Shown here: positions 1 to 8,662 of the stretch, one piece after another
Position numbering within the stretch: position 1 is the stretch's first letter
Layout of the letters: the number at the start of each line of letters is the position of its first letter
Source: Variovorax sp. YR216
Lineage (GTDB): Bacteria; Pseudomonadota; Gammaproteobacteria; Burkholderiales; Burkholderiaceae_C
Length of the DNA stretch: 64,000 nt
Direction: 5' to 3'
Assembly (NCBI RefSeq): GCF_900107745.1
Contig: NZ_FNRO01000003.1
Location: 248,001-312,000, forward strand
The notes under the pieces: generated by a model
What the model was told of the DNA's origin: nothing
What the model saw: only the letters and a program-made list of their open reading frames with translations
Database searches by the model: none
Position numbers and translations under genes: made by a program

Positions 1-475
1 GCAGCGTCGCGCCGCCGGTGGCCATGATGCCGCGCTGCACTTCCATCTGCGAGAAGCGGCAGTTGTCCGCCGCGACCACGATGTCGGCGCCGAGCATGAG
101 CTCGATGCCCACGGTGAAGCAGATGCCCTTGACCGCGACCACCATCGGCTTGGTGCGCCGGCGATAGCCGGGCAGGCCGAAGTCGTGCGGCTCGACCAGC
201 CCTTGCGGGACGGCCTTCTCGCCGCGCTTCATGAACTCGGTGACCGCCGGCAGGTCCAGCCCCGCGGTGAAGTGGTCGCCGAAGGCATGGAGCACGCCCA
301 CCCGCAGCGAGGGATCGTCATCGAGCCGCGTGTAGGCCTCGGCGAGCTGGCGGAACATCGGCGGCGTCCAGCCGTTGCGCTTGGCGGGGCGGTTGATGCC
401 GATCAGCAGTACGTGGTCGAGCACCTGCGTGTCGATGCAGCCCTCGTGCGGCGGCGTGGTGGGCGTGGCGGTCAT
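1..475 (-). CDS. enoyl-CoA hydratase/isomerase family protein (partial, C-terminus outside window)
   Basis: The reading frame starts at the ATG at 475-473 (MTATPTTPPHEG...) and runs off the left edge, leaving 158 residues of a family that is usually about 260-270. Visible crotonase-fold features are the VLLIGINRPAKRNGW strand near residues 23-37, the oxyanion-hole segment HFTAGLDL near 68-75 and the VAVKGICFTVGIEL segment around residue 115. Such enzymes add water to 2-enoyl-CoA in beta-oxidation. The 3-hydroxyacyl-CoA dehydrogenase gene lies 38 bp upstream on the same strand, so the two probably form one operon. Exact substrate is unknown. Confidence 0.85.
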   Translation of the reverse strand, partial: MTATPTTPPHEGCIDTQVLDHVLLIGINRPAKRNGWTPPMFRQLAEAYTRLDDDPSLRVGVLHAFGDHFTAGLDLPAVTEFMKRGEKAVPQGLVEPHDFGLPGYRRRTKPMVVAVKGICFTVGIELMLGADIVVAADNCRFSQMEVQRGIMATGGATL

Positions 476-512
476 CCGGTTTGTCTCCTTTGCTGTCGAT
501 GGCGTACGGGGT

Positions 513-1361
513 TCAGTACGTGTACACGCCTCTTCCAGTCTTGCGGCCGAGTTGACCCGCCGCGACCATTTCCTTCAGCAGCGGGCAGGGGCGGTACTTC
601 GAGTCGCCGAACTGCTCCAGGTACACCTCCATCACCGCGAGGCAGACATCCAGCCCGATCATGTCCGCCAGCGCCAGCGGGCCGATCGGCTGGTTGCAGC
701 CGAGCTTCATGCCCGCATCGATGTCTTCCGCCGTGGCGATCCCTTCGGCCAGCACGAAGAAGGCCTCGTTGATCATCGGCACCAGGATGCGGTTGACCAC
801 GAAGCCCGGTGCGTTCTTCACCGTGATCGGCGACTTGCCCAGCCGCTCGGCCAGCGCCTTCACCGTGTCGTGCGTCGCGTCGCTGGTGAGGTAGCCGCGG
901 ATGATCTCCACCAGCGCCATCATCGGCACCGGGTTGAAGAAGTGCATGCCGATGAAGCGGTCCGGGCGCGAGGTTGCGGCGGCCAGCTGGGTAATCGAGA
1001 TCGACGAGGTGTTCGACGCGACGATCACCTCGGGCGGCAGCAGGGCGTCCACCTGCTTGAGGATCTTGAGCTTGAGCTCGTGGTTCTCGGTCGCGGCCTC
1101 GATGACGAGCTGCGTGCTCTTCAGGTCGTCGTAGCTGGTCGAGCCCTTGATGAGCGCCAGTGCGGCGCTCTTCTGGGCTTCGGTGAGCTTTTCCTTCTTG
1201 ATGAGCCGGTCGAGGCTGCCCGCCACGGTGGCGATGCCCTTGTCGACGGCTGCCTGCGCGATATCGATCATGACGACGTTGACACCGGCCACCGCGCAAG
1301 CCTGCGCGATGCCGTTGCCCATCGTTCCTGCACCAATGATGCCGACGGTCTGAATGGTCAT
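513..1361 (-). CDS. hbd: 3-hydroxybutyryl-CoA dehydrogenase
   Basis: Encodes 282 residues, the normal length of short-chain L-3-hydroxyacyl-CoA dehydrogenases of the Hbd/PaaH type. The N-terminal Rossmann motif GAGTMGNG lies at residues 10-17, the catalytic region has SNTSSISI and GMHFFNPVP (active-site His), and the C-terminal domain begins around NAPGFVVNRIL. It oxidises 3-hydroxyacyl-CoA to 3-oxoacyl-CoA with NAD in the cytoplasm. I chose the ATG at 1361 because AAGGAAAG precedes it and the protein then begins with the Rossmann strand; a longer frame to 1427 has no domain support. It is followed on the same strand by a crotonase gene, consistent with beta-oxidation or degradation of short or branched acyl-CoAs. 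Confidence 0.93.
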   Translation of the reverse strand: MTIQTVGIIGAGTMGNGIAQACAVAGVNVVMIDIAQAAVDKGIATVAGSLDRLIKKEKLTEAQKSAALALIKGSTSYDDLKSTQLVIEAATENHELKLKILKQVDALLPPEVIVASNTSSISITQLAAATSRPDRFIGMHFFNPVPMMALVEIIRGYLTSDATHDTVKALAERLGKSPITVKNAPGFVVNRILVPMINEAFFVLAEGIATAEDIDAGMKLGCNQPIGPLALADMIGLDVCLAVMEVYLEQFGDSKYRPCPLLKEMVAAGQLGRKTGRGVYTY

Positions 1362-1525
1362 GGAATAGCTTTCCTTGAGATGAAAAATGAAGGGGCGCCG
1401 AAAGCACTGTGACGGCGCCGCGTGCACCGATTGTGAAACAGCCCCGGGTGGTGCCCGTTGCCGCGTGTGACAGCCCGGGGTGAATTACAGTGCCGCGTTC
1501 ACTCTGTAAGCGACGGAACCGCACC

Positions 1526-2728
1526 ATGACCACCCTCGGCACGCCCCTTTCCCCCTCCGCCACCCGCGTGATGCTCCTCGGCTCCGGCGAGCTCGGCAAG
1601 GAAGTCCTCATCGCCCTCCAGCGCCTCGGCGTGGAGACCATCGCGGTCGACCGCTACGAAAACGCGCCCGGCCAGCAGGTCGCGCACCACGCCCGGACCA
1701 TCACGATGAGCGACCCAGACCAGCTCAAGGCGCTGATCGAGGCCGAGAAACCCCAGCTCGTCGTGCCCGAGATCGAGGCGATCGCCACCCCGATGCTCCA
1801 GCAGCTGGAGGACGCCGGCGTGGTGCGGGTGATTCCCACCGCCCGCGCGGCGCGCCTCACGATGGACCGAGAAGGCATCCGCCGCCTCGCCGCCGAAACG
1901 CTCGGCGTGCCCACCAGCCCCTACAAGTTCTGCGATTCGCTCGCCGAGCTGCAGGCCGCGATCGACGGCGGCATCGGTTATCCCTGCATCGTCAAGCCGG
2001 TGATGAGCAGCTCCGGCAAGGGCCAGAGCAAGATCGACGGCCCCGCCGACGTGCAGAAAGCCTGGGACTACGCCATGGCCGGCGGCCGCGTGAGCCACGG
2101 CCGCGTGATCGTCGAGGGCTTCATCGACTTCGACTACGAGATCACGCTGCTCACCGTGCGCGCGCAGGGTACCGACGGCGCGGTGCAGACGCAGTTCTGC
2201 GAGCCGATCGGCCATGTGCAGGTCAGCGGCGACTACGTCGAAAGCTGGCAGCCGCATCCCATGTCGCCGGTGGCGCTCCAGAAGGCGCAGGACATCGCCC
2301 GCGCGGTGACTTCCGACCTCGGCGGCCAGGGTCTTTTCGGCGTGGAGCTGTTCGTGAAGGGCGAGCAGGTCTGGTTCAGCGAAGTCAGCCCGCGCCCGCA
2401 CGACACCGGCATGGTGACCATGACGACCCAGTGGCAGAACGAATTCGAGCTGCATGCCCGCGCGATCCTCGGGCTGCCGGTCGACACCGGCCTCAAGAGC
2501 CCGGGCGCGAGCGCCGTGATCTATGGCGGCGTCGATGCCACCGGCATCGCCTTCGACGGCGTCGCGCAGGCGCTTGCGGTGCCGGGCACCGACGTGCGGC
2601 TTTTCGGCAAGCCCGAGAGTTTCGTCAAGCGCCGCATGGGCGTGGCGCTCGCGCACGCCGCCGATGTCGACACCGCGCGCCGCAATGCCAAGGAAGCGGC
2701 GTCACGCGTCAAGCCTCGCCAAGCCTGA
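1526..2728 (+). CDS. purT: formate-dependent phosphoribosylglycinamide formyltransferase (GAR transformylase 2)
   Basis: Encodes 400 residues, matching PurT (about 390-400). An N-terminal PreATP-grasp domain ([20 protein letters not shown]), then an ATP-grasp domain with [30 protein letters not shown] and [28 protein letters not shown], all PurT signatures. The enzyme makes formyl-GAR from GAR, formate and ATP in de novo purine synthesis. It is divergent from hbd with about 165 bp between start codons. The start at 1526 is the first ATG followed by the conserved N-terminus. A longer frame from 1490 begins in the spacer and is not supported. Confidence 0.96.
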   Translation: MTTLGTPLSPSATRVMLLGSGELGKEVLIALQRLGVETIAVDRYENAPGQQVAHHARTITMSDPDQLKALIEAEKPQLVVPEIEAIATPMLQQLEDAGVVRVIPTARAARLTMDREGIRRLAAETLGVPTSPYKFCDSLAELQAAIDGGIGYPCIVKPVMSSSGKGQSKIDGPADVQKAWDYAMAGGRVSHGRVIVEGFIDFDYEITLLTVRAQGTDGAVQTQFCEPIGHVQVSGDYVESWQPHPMSPVALQKAQDIARAVTSDLGGQGLFGVELFVKGEQVWFSEVSPRPHDTGMVTMTTQWQNEFELHARAILGLPVDTGLKSPGASAVIYGGVDATGIAFDGVAQALAVPGTDVRLFGKPESFVKRRMGVALAHAADVDTARRNAKEAASRVKPRQA

Positions 2729-2756
2729 TCTGATTCCACATCAACCGGAGCCACGC

Positions 2757-3698
2757 ATGCTGCATCCCCAAGCCAAGGCCTTCATCGACCTGCTGATCGA
2801 GAAAGGCGTTCCGCCGACGCACACGCTGCCATACACCGACGCGCGCAGGTTCTACCGCGAGCGCCGGGCCCTCGCGCAGCCCGAACCGGGCGAGGTGGCG
2901 CTGGTGCGTGACTTGAGCGCCGAGGGGCCGGGCGGGCCGATTCCGCTGCGTTACTACCGCCCGCTGGGTTCGGATGCTTCGGCGGTGCTGCCGGTGCTTG
3001 TCTACTACCACGGCGGCGGCTGGACCATCGGGGACCTCGATACGCATGACACCCTCTGCCGGGAGCTGTGCAACCTCTCCGGTTGCGCAGTGGTCGCGGT
3101 GGACTACCGCATGGGTCCGGAGCACCGCTTCCCGGCCGCCGCGGACGACGTGCTCGCCGCCACGCGCTGGGTGCGCCAGCAGGCGGCCTCGCTCAAGGTC
3201 GACGCCAACCGCCTCGCGGTCGGCGGCGACAGCGCCGGCGGCAATCTCGCCGCAGTGGTGGCGATCGCCGCGCGCGACGCAGGCAACCTGCCGATCGCCT
3301 TCCAGCTGCTGATCTACCCCGCCACCGACATGCGGCGCGGCCACGCATCGCACACCACCAACGGCCAGGGCTACGTCCTGACCAGCGACAGCATCACCTA
3401 CTTCCACGACCACTACATCGACGACCCGAAGCACGACCTCGACTGGCGCGCCTCCCCGCTCCTGCACGAGAACCTCAAGGGCCTGCCGCCCGCGCTGGTG
3501 CTCACCGCCGGCTACGACCCGCTGCGCGACGAAGGGCTGGACTACGCCCGAGCACTCACCGAGGCCGGCAACCGCGCGGTCTACGTCTGCTTCGAGCGGC
3601 AGATCCACGGCTTCATCACGATGGGCCGGATCCTCGATGAAGCCGGCTCGGCCGTGGCGCTGTGCGCGGGCGAGCTGCGCCGCGCGCTGAAGCCCTGA
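2757..3698 (+). CDS. alpha/beta hydrolase, hormone-sensitive-lipase family
   Basis: Encodes 313 residues, typical for bacterial HSL (family IV) carboxylesterases. The oxyanion motif HGGG is at residues 85-88, the nucleophile motif GDSAGG has Ser159, and the acid and base of the triad are likely in GYDPLRDEG and in RQIHGFITMG near the C-terminus. It should hydrolyse short to medium acyl esters in the cytoplasm; no signal peptide is seen. It lies 28 bp behind purT and could be co-transcribed, but the two functions have no obvious link. Natural substrate unknown. Confidence 0.9.
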   Translation: MLHPQAKAFIDLLIEKGVPPTHTLPYTDARRFYRERRALAQPEPGEVALVRDLSAEGPGGPIPLRYYRPLGSDASAVLPVLVYYHGGGWTIGDLDTHDTLCRELCNLSGCAVVAVDYRMGPEHRFPAAADDVLAATRWVRQQAASLKVDANRLAVGGDSAGGNLAAVVAIAARDAGNLPIAFQLLIYPATDMRRGHASHTTNGQGYVLTSDSITYFHDHYIDDPKHDLDWRASPLLHENLKGLPPALVLTAGYDPLRDEGLDYARALTEAGNRAVYVCFERQIHGFITMGRILDEAGSAVALCAGELRRALKP

Positions 3699-3791
3699 CG
3701 GCGCCCCCGGCCGCGTCCGCGTCCGCGAAAGCAGGGTAAAGCCCGCTATTGCGCGGAGTCAAAGCTCGGTATCTTGTTGTATCAATGGTCT

Positions 3792-3818
3792 CCGCGCCCG
3801 TGATTCCATCGGGCGCGG
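3792..3818. promoter_or_regulatory. inverted repeat in the leader of the first Liv operon
   Basis: A perfect 9 bp inverted repeat, CCGCGCCCG at 3792-3800 and CGGGCGCGG at 3810-3818, flanks a 9 nt loop TGATTCCAT. It lies just ahead of the first ABC ATPase gene and behind the stop of the esterase gene. It could be a regulator site, an attenuator stem or part of a terminator for the upstream gene; there is no T-tract. The flanking sequence 3760-3790 is the only AT-richer stretch here and may hold the promoter. Confidence 0.35.
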
Positions 3819-3825
3819 CGGCCGG

Positions 3826-4647
3826 GTGCCGGCCGCAGTCCCACCGTGCAAGGAGTCGAACATCGTCTCGCCTGCCCAACGTGCTGATCTGCTCAACGTC
3901 GAGGGCGTCACCGTGCGCTTCGGCGGCATCACGGCGCTCGACAAGGTCTCGTTCGCGGTGGCGCCGGGGCACATCGTCGGGCTGATCGGGCCCAACGGCG
4001 CTGGCAAGACGACGCTCTTCAACTGTCTCTCGCGGCTCTACGACTTCAGCGAAGGCCGCATTCTCTTCGAGGGCCGCTCGCTGCTCGCCACGCCGGCCCA
4101 CGGCATCGCGGCTCTCGGCATCGGGCGCACCTTCCAGAACCTGGCGCTCTTCCAGACCATGACGGTGCGGCAGAACATCCTGCTCGGCGGCCATTGCCGC
4201 ACGCGCAGCGGCTTCTTCTCGAACGCGCTGCGGCTGCCCTGGGTGCGGCGCGAGGAGCAAAGGCTCGAAGCCCACGCCGACCAGCTCGTGGAGTTGCTCG
4301 ACCTGCGCGGCGTCGCCGACACACGCGTCATGGACCTGTCCTTCGGCACCCAGAAGCGCGTCGAACTGGCGCGCGCGCTCGCGAGCAGCCCCAAGCTGCT
4401 GCTGCTCGACGAACCCGCGGGCGGGCTCAACCACGAGGAAGTCGGCGTGCTCATGGCGCTGCTTCGGCAGGTGCGCGACCGGCTCCGGCTCACGATGCTG
4501 CTGGTCGAGCACCACATGAACCTCGTCATGCGCGTGTCGGACCGCGTGGTCGCGCTGGACTTCGGTCGCGTCATCGCCAACGGCTCGCCGGCCGAGGTGC
4601 AGGCCGATGCCGAGGTGGTGCGCGCCTACCTGGGAGGGACCACCTGA
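3826..4647 (+). CDS. livG: branched-chain amino acid-type ABC transporter ATP-binding protein (LivG-like), system 1
   Basis: A LivG-type ATPase of the HAAT family. It has Walker [10 protein letters not shown], the LivG segment GIGRTFQNLALF, the signature DLSFGTQKRVELARAL and Walker B LLLLDEPAGGLN, with switch His in LVEHHMNLVM. It powers uptake through the LivH/LivM permeases encoded downstream. The start is uncertain: the only in-frame ATG/GTG/TTG choice before the conserved strand is the GTG at 3826, yet the best ribosome-binding site (AAGGAG, 3850-3855) sits 6 nt ahead of an ATC codon at 3862. The 3' end overlaps the livF start by one base (TGATG), so translation is probably coupled. Confidence 0.88.
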   Translation: MPAAVPPCKESNIVSPAQRADLLNVEGVTVRFGGITALDKVSFAVAPGHIVGLIGPNGAGKTTLFNCLSRLYDFSEGRILFEGRSLLATPAHGIAALGIGRTFQNLALFQTMTVRQNILLGGHCRTRSGFFSNALRLPWVRREEQRLEAHADQLVELLDLRGVADTRVMDLSFGTQKRVELARALASSPKLLLLDEPAGGLNHEEVGVLMALLRQVRDRLRLTMLLVEHHMNLVMRVSDRVVALDFGRVIANGSPAEVQADAEVVRAYLGGTT

Positions 4648-5360
4648 TGCCCGCGCTGCTCGAAGTCCGCAGCCTCGAGGCCCGGTACGGCCCGAGCAAG
4701 GTCCTGCACGGCCTCGACTTCGGCGTGGAGGAGGGCGGCATCACCACCATCCTCGGCGCCAACGGCGCGGGCAAGACGACCACCCTGCGCGCCGTCTGCG
4801 GCATGGTGAAGACGCAGGGCGAGATTGTCTTCGCCGGCAGCCGCATCGACGGCCGGGCGACGGAAAGCATCGTGCGCCTCGGCGTGGCCCACGTGCCGGA
4901 CGGCCGCGGCACCTTCGTCGACCTGAGCGTGGAGGAGAACCTCCGCCTCGGCGCCTACACGAGGCGCGACAAGGGCGAGGTCGCGGCGGATTTCGAGCGC
5001 GTGTACGAGCACTTCCCGCGCCTGCGGGAGCGCCGCCGCCAGCAGGCCGGCACCCTCTCGGGCGGCGAGCAGCAGATGCTTGCCGTCTCGCGCGCACTGA
5101 TGCTGCGGCCGCGCCTGCTGCTGCTCGACGAGCCCTCGTTCGGCCTCGCGCCGCGCATCGTGCAGGAGCTCTTCGAGATCTTCGGCGAGATCAACCGGCG
5201 CGATCGCGTGAGCATGCTGCTGGTGGAGCAGAACGCCGCGCTGGCGCTCAGTCTGGCCGACCGCGCCTACCTGCTCGAAACCGGCCGCGTGGTGATCTCC
5301 GGCAGCGCCGAGACCATCCGCAACGACGAAGCGGTGCGGCGTTCGTACCTCGGCTACTAG
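4647..5360 (+). CDS. livF: branched-chain amino acid-type ABC transporter ATP-binding protein (LivF-like), system 1
   Basis: Encodes 237 residues, the standard LivF length. Motifs: Walker A GANGAGKTT, a VPDGRGTFVDLSVEENLRLGAY block typical of LivF, signature LSGGEQQMLAVSRAL, Walker [14 protein letters not shown] and LLVEQN. It forms the second nucleotide-binding subunit of the importer. The ATG overlaps the livG stop by one base, and livH follows 17 bp after its stop, so this is one polycistron. Substrate cannot be inferred from ATPase sequence. Confidence 0.93.
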   Translation: MPALLEVRSLEARYGPSKVLHGLDFGVEEGGITTILGANGAGKTTTLRAVCGMVKTQGEIVFAGSRIDGRATESIVRLGVAHVPDGRGTFVDLSVEENLRLGAYTRRDKGEVAADFERVYEHFPRLRERRRQQAGTLSGGEQQMLAVSRALMLRPRLLLLDEPSFGLAPRIVQELFEIFGEINRRDRVSMLLVEQNAALALSLADRAYLLETGRVVISGSAETIRNDEAVRRSYLGY

Positions 5361-5377
5361 CGCTACGGGAGACCGAG

Positions 5378-6247
5378 ATGAACGTCCTGCTCCAACAAGT
5401 GCTCGCGGGCCTCGCCACCGGCGGCATCTATGCCAGCCTGGCGCTCGCGCTGGTCATGATCTACCAGGCCACGCATCTCGTGAACTTCGCGCAGGGCGAA
5501 CTGGCGATGTTCTCCACCTACATCGCGTGGAGCCTGATGCAGGCGGGCGTGCCGTACTGGGGGGCGTTCGCCGCCACGGTGGCGGTGGCGTTCGTGCTCG
5601 GCGTGCTGATCGAGCGGGTCATCGTGCAGCCGGTGGAAAACGCGCCCATCCTGTCGATCGTGATCGTCTTCATCGGCCTCCTGGTGATCCTCAACAGCCT
5701 GGCCGGGTGGATCTTCACCTACACGATCAAGCCCTTCCCGAGCCCGTTTCCGGAGCAGCCGATCTTCGGCAATGCGTACGTCGGCCCGCACGAGCTGGGC
5801 TCCATCGGCGTCACGCTGGTGGTGCTGGTCGCGGTGTTCGTCTTCTTCCGATTCACGCCGCTGGGGCTGGCGATGCGGGCGGCTGCGCAGAACCCCGTGT
5901 CCAGCCGGCTGGTGGGCATCCGGGTCGGCTGGATGCTCGCGCTCGGCTGGGGGCTCGCGGCGGCCATCGGCGCGATCGCCGGGATCATGGTCGCGCCGAG
6001 TGTGTTCCTGGAGCCGAACATGATGGCCGGCATCCTGCTCTATGCCTTCGCGGCGGCCCTCTTGGGCGGCATCGACAGTCCCGGCGGCGCGGTGCTCGGC
6101 GGCTTCATCGTGGGCGTGCTCGAAAACCTGGCCGGCGTCGTGCTCGGCACCGAGCTCAAGCTGACGGTCGCGCTGGCGCTGATCGTCGGCGTGCTTGTGA
6201 TCCGCCCTTCGGGGCTGTTCGGCAAAGTTCACGTGAGGCGGGTCTGA
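5378..6247 (+). CDS. livH: branched-chain amino acid-type ABC transporter permease (LivH-like), system 1
   Basis: Encodes 289 residues of a hydrophobic inner-membrane protein with about eight predicted transmembrane segments. The N-terminal GLATGGIYASLALALVMIYQATHLVNFAQGELAMF block is diagnostic for LivH permeases, and the conserved Gly-rich loop around FAAALLGGIDSPGGAVLGGF matches the EAA-like coupling region of this family. It starts at the ATG at 5378 after GGGAGACCGAG. LivM follows 3 bp after its stop. It forms the translocation channel together with LivM. Confidence 0.93.
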   Translation: MNVLLQQVLAGLATGGIYASLALALVMIYQATHLVNFAQGELAMFSTYIAWSLMQAGVPYWGAFAATVAVAFVLGVLIERVIVQPVENAPILSIVIVFIGLLVILNSLAGWIFTYTIKPFPSPFPEQPIFGNAYVGPHELGSIGVTLVVLVAVFVFFRFTPLGLAMRAAAQNPVSSRLVGIRVGWMLALGWGLAAAIGAIAGIMVAPSVFLEPNMMAGILLYAFAAALLGGIDSPGGAVLGGFIVGVLENLAGVVLGTELKLTVALALIVGVLVIRPSGLFGKVHVRRV

Positions 6248-6250
6248 GCC

Positions 6251-7240
6251 ATGGCTGCGCGCGACGAATCCAGGCGCGTGCCTTTCGGCAAGGCGCAACT
6301 CATCGGCTTGTTGGTGGCGATGGCCGTCGCCTGCGTGCTGCCGTTCGTGGTCAGCAACTACCGGGTGTTCCAGTTCACGCTGGCGCTGGTCTATGCGATC
6401 GCGCTGCTGGGGCTCAACATGCTCACGGGCTACAACGGCCAGATCTCGCTCGGCCATGGGGCGTTCTACGCCATCGGCGCCTATGTCGCGGCGATCCTCA
6501 TGGACAAGTTCGGCGTGCCGTACTGGATGACGGTGCCGATCGCTGGTGCGGTGTGCCTGCTGGCGGGCTTTCTCTTCGGCCTGCCGGCGCTGCGGCTGGA
6601 AGGGCTCTACCTGGCGCTCGCGACCTTCGCGCTCGGCGTGGCGATGCCGCAGATCCTCAAGTACAAGCACCTGGAGCCATGGACCGGCGGCGTGCAGGGC
6701 ATCGTCATCGTGAAACCCGACCCGCCCGAGTGGACCGGCCTCACGCAGGACCAGTGGCTCTACTTCGTCGTCCTCGCGACCTTGCTGCTGCTGTTCGCCA
6801 TCGGCTGGAACCTGCTGCGCGGCCGCATCGGGCGCGCCATGGTCGCGATCCGCGACCAGCCGATCGCGGCGCAGGCGATGGGTGTCAACACCGCAATGGT
6901 CAAGTCGCTGACCTTCGGCGTCTCGGCGATGTACACCGGCATCGCGGGGGCGCTGGGCGCGATCGTGATCCAGTTCGTCGCGCCCGATTCGTTCTCGATC
7001 TTCCTGTCGATCTCGCTGGTGGTGGGCGTGGTGGTCGGCGGCCTGGCGTCGATCCAGGGCGCGATCTACGGCGCGCTGTTCATCCAGTTCATCCCCAACG
7101 TGGCCGACCAGATTTCCAAGGCGGCGCCGTGGGCGATCTACGGCATCTTCCTCATCGCCTTCATGTACGCGATGCCTACGGGCGTGGCCGGGCTGGTGCA
7201 AACGGCCATCGGTCGACTCCGGCGGCGGCGCAAACGTTGA
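6251..7240 (+). CDS. livM: branched-chain amino acid-type ABC transporter permease (LivM-like), system 1
   Basis: Encodes 329 residues. The LivM signature LNMLTGYNGQISLGHGAFYAIGAY occurs after the first two hydrophobic segments, and the cytoplasmic loop RGRIGRAMVAIRDQPIAAQAMGV is typical of the family; the C-terminus is basic (RLRRRRKR). It is the second permease subunit. It starts 3 bp after the livH stop and is followed by the binding-protein gene after 79 bp. Confidence 0.93.
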   Translation: MAARDESRRVPFGKAQLIGLLVAMAVACVLPFVVSNYRVFQFTLALVYAIALLGLNMLTGYNGQISLGHGAFYAIGAYVAAILMDKFGVPYWMTVPIAGAVCLLAGFLFGLPALRLEGLYLALATFALGVAMPQILKYKHLEPWTGGVQGIVIVKPDPPEWTGLTQDQWLYFVVLATLLLLFAIGWNLLRGRIGRAMVAIRDQPIAAQAMGVNTAMVKSLTFGVSAMYTGIAGALGAIVIQFVAPDSFSIFLSISLVVGVVVGGLASIQGAIYGALFIQFIPNVADQISKAAPWAIYGIFLIAFMYAMPTGVAGLVQTAIGRLRRRRKR

Positions 7241-7319
7241 CTGTTCGTAGTCCGTCCCGGTCGCGCCCGGCGGGCCCGTCCGGTTTGTGTTCGTTCGATG
7301 ACATGGAAGGAGACACACC

Positions 7320-8546
7320 ATGAGGTTCAGTCCAGACCGCCGTGCCGCCCTGCTCGCCGTCGCGGGCGCGGTGGCCCTGTCCGTCGCCGCACCGGCCGCC
7401 GCGCAGAAGAAGTACGGCCCCGGCGCCTCCGACACGGAAATCAAGCTCGGGCAGACGATGCCCTACAGCGGCCCCGCCTCGGCCTACGGAACCATCGGCA
7501 AGCTCCAGCAGGCCTACTTCAAGATGATCAACGACAGCGGCGGTATCAACGGCCGCAAGATCAACCTGATCAGCCTGGACGACGGCTACAGCCCGCCCAA
7601 GGCGGTGGAGCAGGTGCGCCGGCTGGTCGAGCAGGACGAGGTGCTTGCGCTGTTCAATACGCTGGGCACGCCGAGCAACACCGCCATCCACAAGTACGTC
7701 AACGCGAAGAAGGTGCCGCACCTGCTGCTGGCGACCGGTGCGACGAAGTGGAACGACCCCAAGAACTTCCCGTGGACCATGGGCTTCAACCTGAGCTATC
7801 AGGCGGAGGGCGCGATCTACGCCAAGTACCTGCTCAAGGAGAGGCCCGACGCGAAGATCGCGATCCTCTACCAGAACGACGACTACGGCAAAGACTTGCT
7901 CAAGGGCGTGAAGGACGGGCTCGGCGCGAAGGGCGCCAAGATGATCGTGGCCGAGGCCACCTACGAGGTGAGCGATCCGACCGTCGACTCGCAGATCGTC
8001 ACGTTGCAGGGCTCGGGCGCGAACACCTTCATCAACATCACCACGCCCAAGTTCGCGGCGCAGGCCATCCGCAAGGCCTACGACTCGGGATGGAAGCCGC
8101 TGCACATCGTCAACAACGTGGGCGCGTCGGTGGGCTCGGTGCTGGTGCCGGCCGGGCTCGACAAGTCGACCGGTCTGCTGACGCTGCAGTACTACAAGGA
8201 CCCGAACGATCCGCAGTGGAAGGACGACCCGGCAATGCTCGAATGGCGCGCCTTCATGGGACGCCACTACCGCGAGGGTGATCCGAAGGATGCTTCCAAC
8301 GTCTATGCCTACCTCGCGGCGCAGACCATGGTGCAGATCCTCAAGCAGTGCGGCAACGACCTGACGCGCGAGAACGTGATGAAACAGGCCGCCAACATCA
8401 AGAACCTGAAGCTGCCGCTGCTGCTGCCGGGCATGGCGCTGAACAGCTCGCCGACGGACTTCGCCCTGGTCAAGCAGGGGCAACTGGCGCGGTTCACGGG
8501 GACCTTGTGGCAGGGCTTCGGTGAAGTCCTGAACACCTCCGATTGA
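7320..8546 (+). CDS. ABC transporter substrate-binding protein (Leu/Ile/Val-binding fold), system 1
   Basis: Encodes 408 residues. A Sec signal peptide (about residues 1-29, MRFSPDRRAALLAVAGAVAL...APAAAQ) precedes a type I periplasmic binding fold of the peripla_BP_6 family: IKLGQTMPYSGPASAYGTIG, LISLDDGYSPPKAVEQVRRLVEQDEV and AILYQNDDYGKDLLKGVKDGL are recognisable. GGAGACACACC before the ATG serves as a ribosome-binding site. Being last in the livGFHM operon, it should deliver the substrate to that transporter. Relatives in this order often bind organic or aromatic acids rather than amino acids, so the ligand is left open. Confidence 0.93.
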   Translation: MRFSPDRRAALLAVAGAVALSVAAPAAAQKKYGPGASDTEIKLGQTMPYSGPASAYGTIGKLQQAYFKMINDSGGINGRKINLISLDDGYSPPKAVEQVRRLVEQDEVLALFNTLGTPSNTAIHKYVNAKKVPHLLLATGATKWNDPKNFPWTMGFNLSYQAEGAIYAKYLLKERPDAKIAILYQNDDYGKDLLKGVKDGLGAKGAKMIVAEATYEVSDPTVDSQIVTLQGSGANTFINITTPKFAAQAIRKAYDSGWKPLHIVNNVGASVGSVLVPAGLDKSTGLLTLQYYKDPNDPQWKDDPAMLEWRAFMGRHYREGDPKDASNVYAYLAAQTMVQILKQCGNDLTRENVMKQAANIKNLKLPLLLPGMALNSSPTDFALVKQGQLARFTGTLWQGFGEVLNTSD

Positions 8547-8608
8547 CGCCCTAAGGGAAAGTCCCCTCGTCCCGGCGGACACCGGGCGAACGGCCCGTCG
8601 CTACGATC

Positions 8609-8639
8609 GCCCCATGGCGGGTCGGCCATGGGGCCGACC
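8609..8639. promoter_or_regulatory. two overlapping perfect inverted repeats ahead of the AraC-family gene
   Basis: Hairpin 1 has 10 bp arms (8609-8618 and 8625-8634, core CCCCATGGC/GCCATGGGG, 6 nt loop). Hairpin 2 has 8 bp arms (GGTCGGCC 8620-8627 and GGCCGACC 8632-8639, 4 nt loop ATGG). They share bases 8620-8634, so only one can form at a time in RNA. They end 24 bp before the TTG start at 8663. This could be a tandem operator or a switch controlling access to the GGAGG at 8650-8654. Confidence 0.5.
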
Positions 8640-8662
8640 ACCGCCCTGCGGAGGACGGCATT

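Noticed and set aside
3774..3783. TTGTATCAA resembling TTGATACAA at 27774-27782
   Set aside because: The shared 9-mer is in opposite orientation in two unrelated spacers and has no extended match; likely chance.
5363..7444. Long open frame on the minus strand under livH/livM
   Set aside because: Asp/Arg/His-rich shadow of the real permease genes; typical antisense artefact of high-GC DNA.
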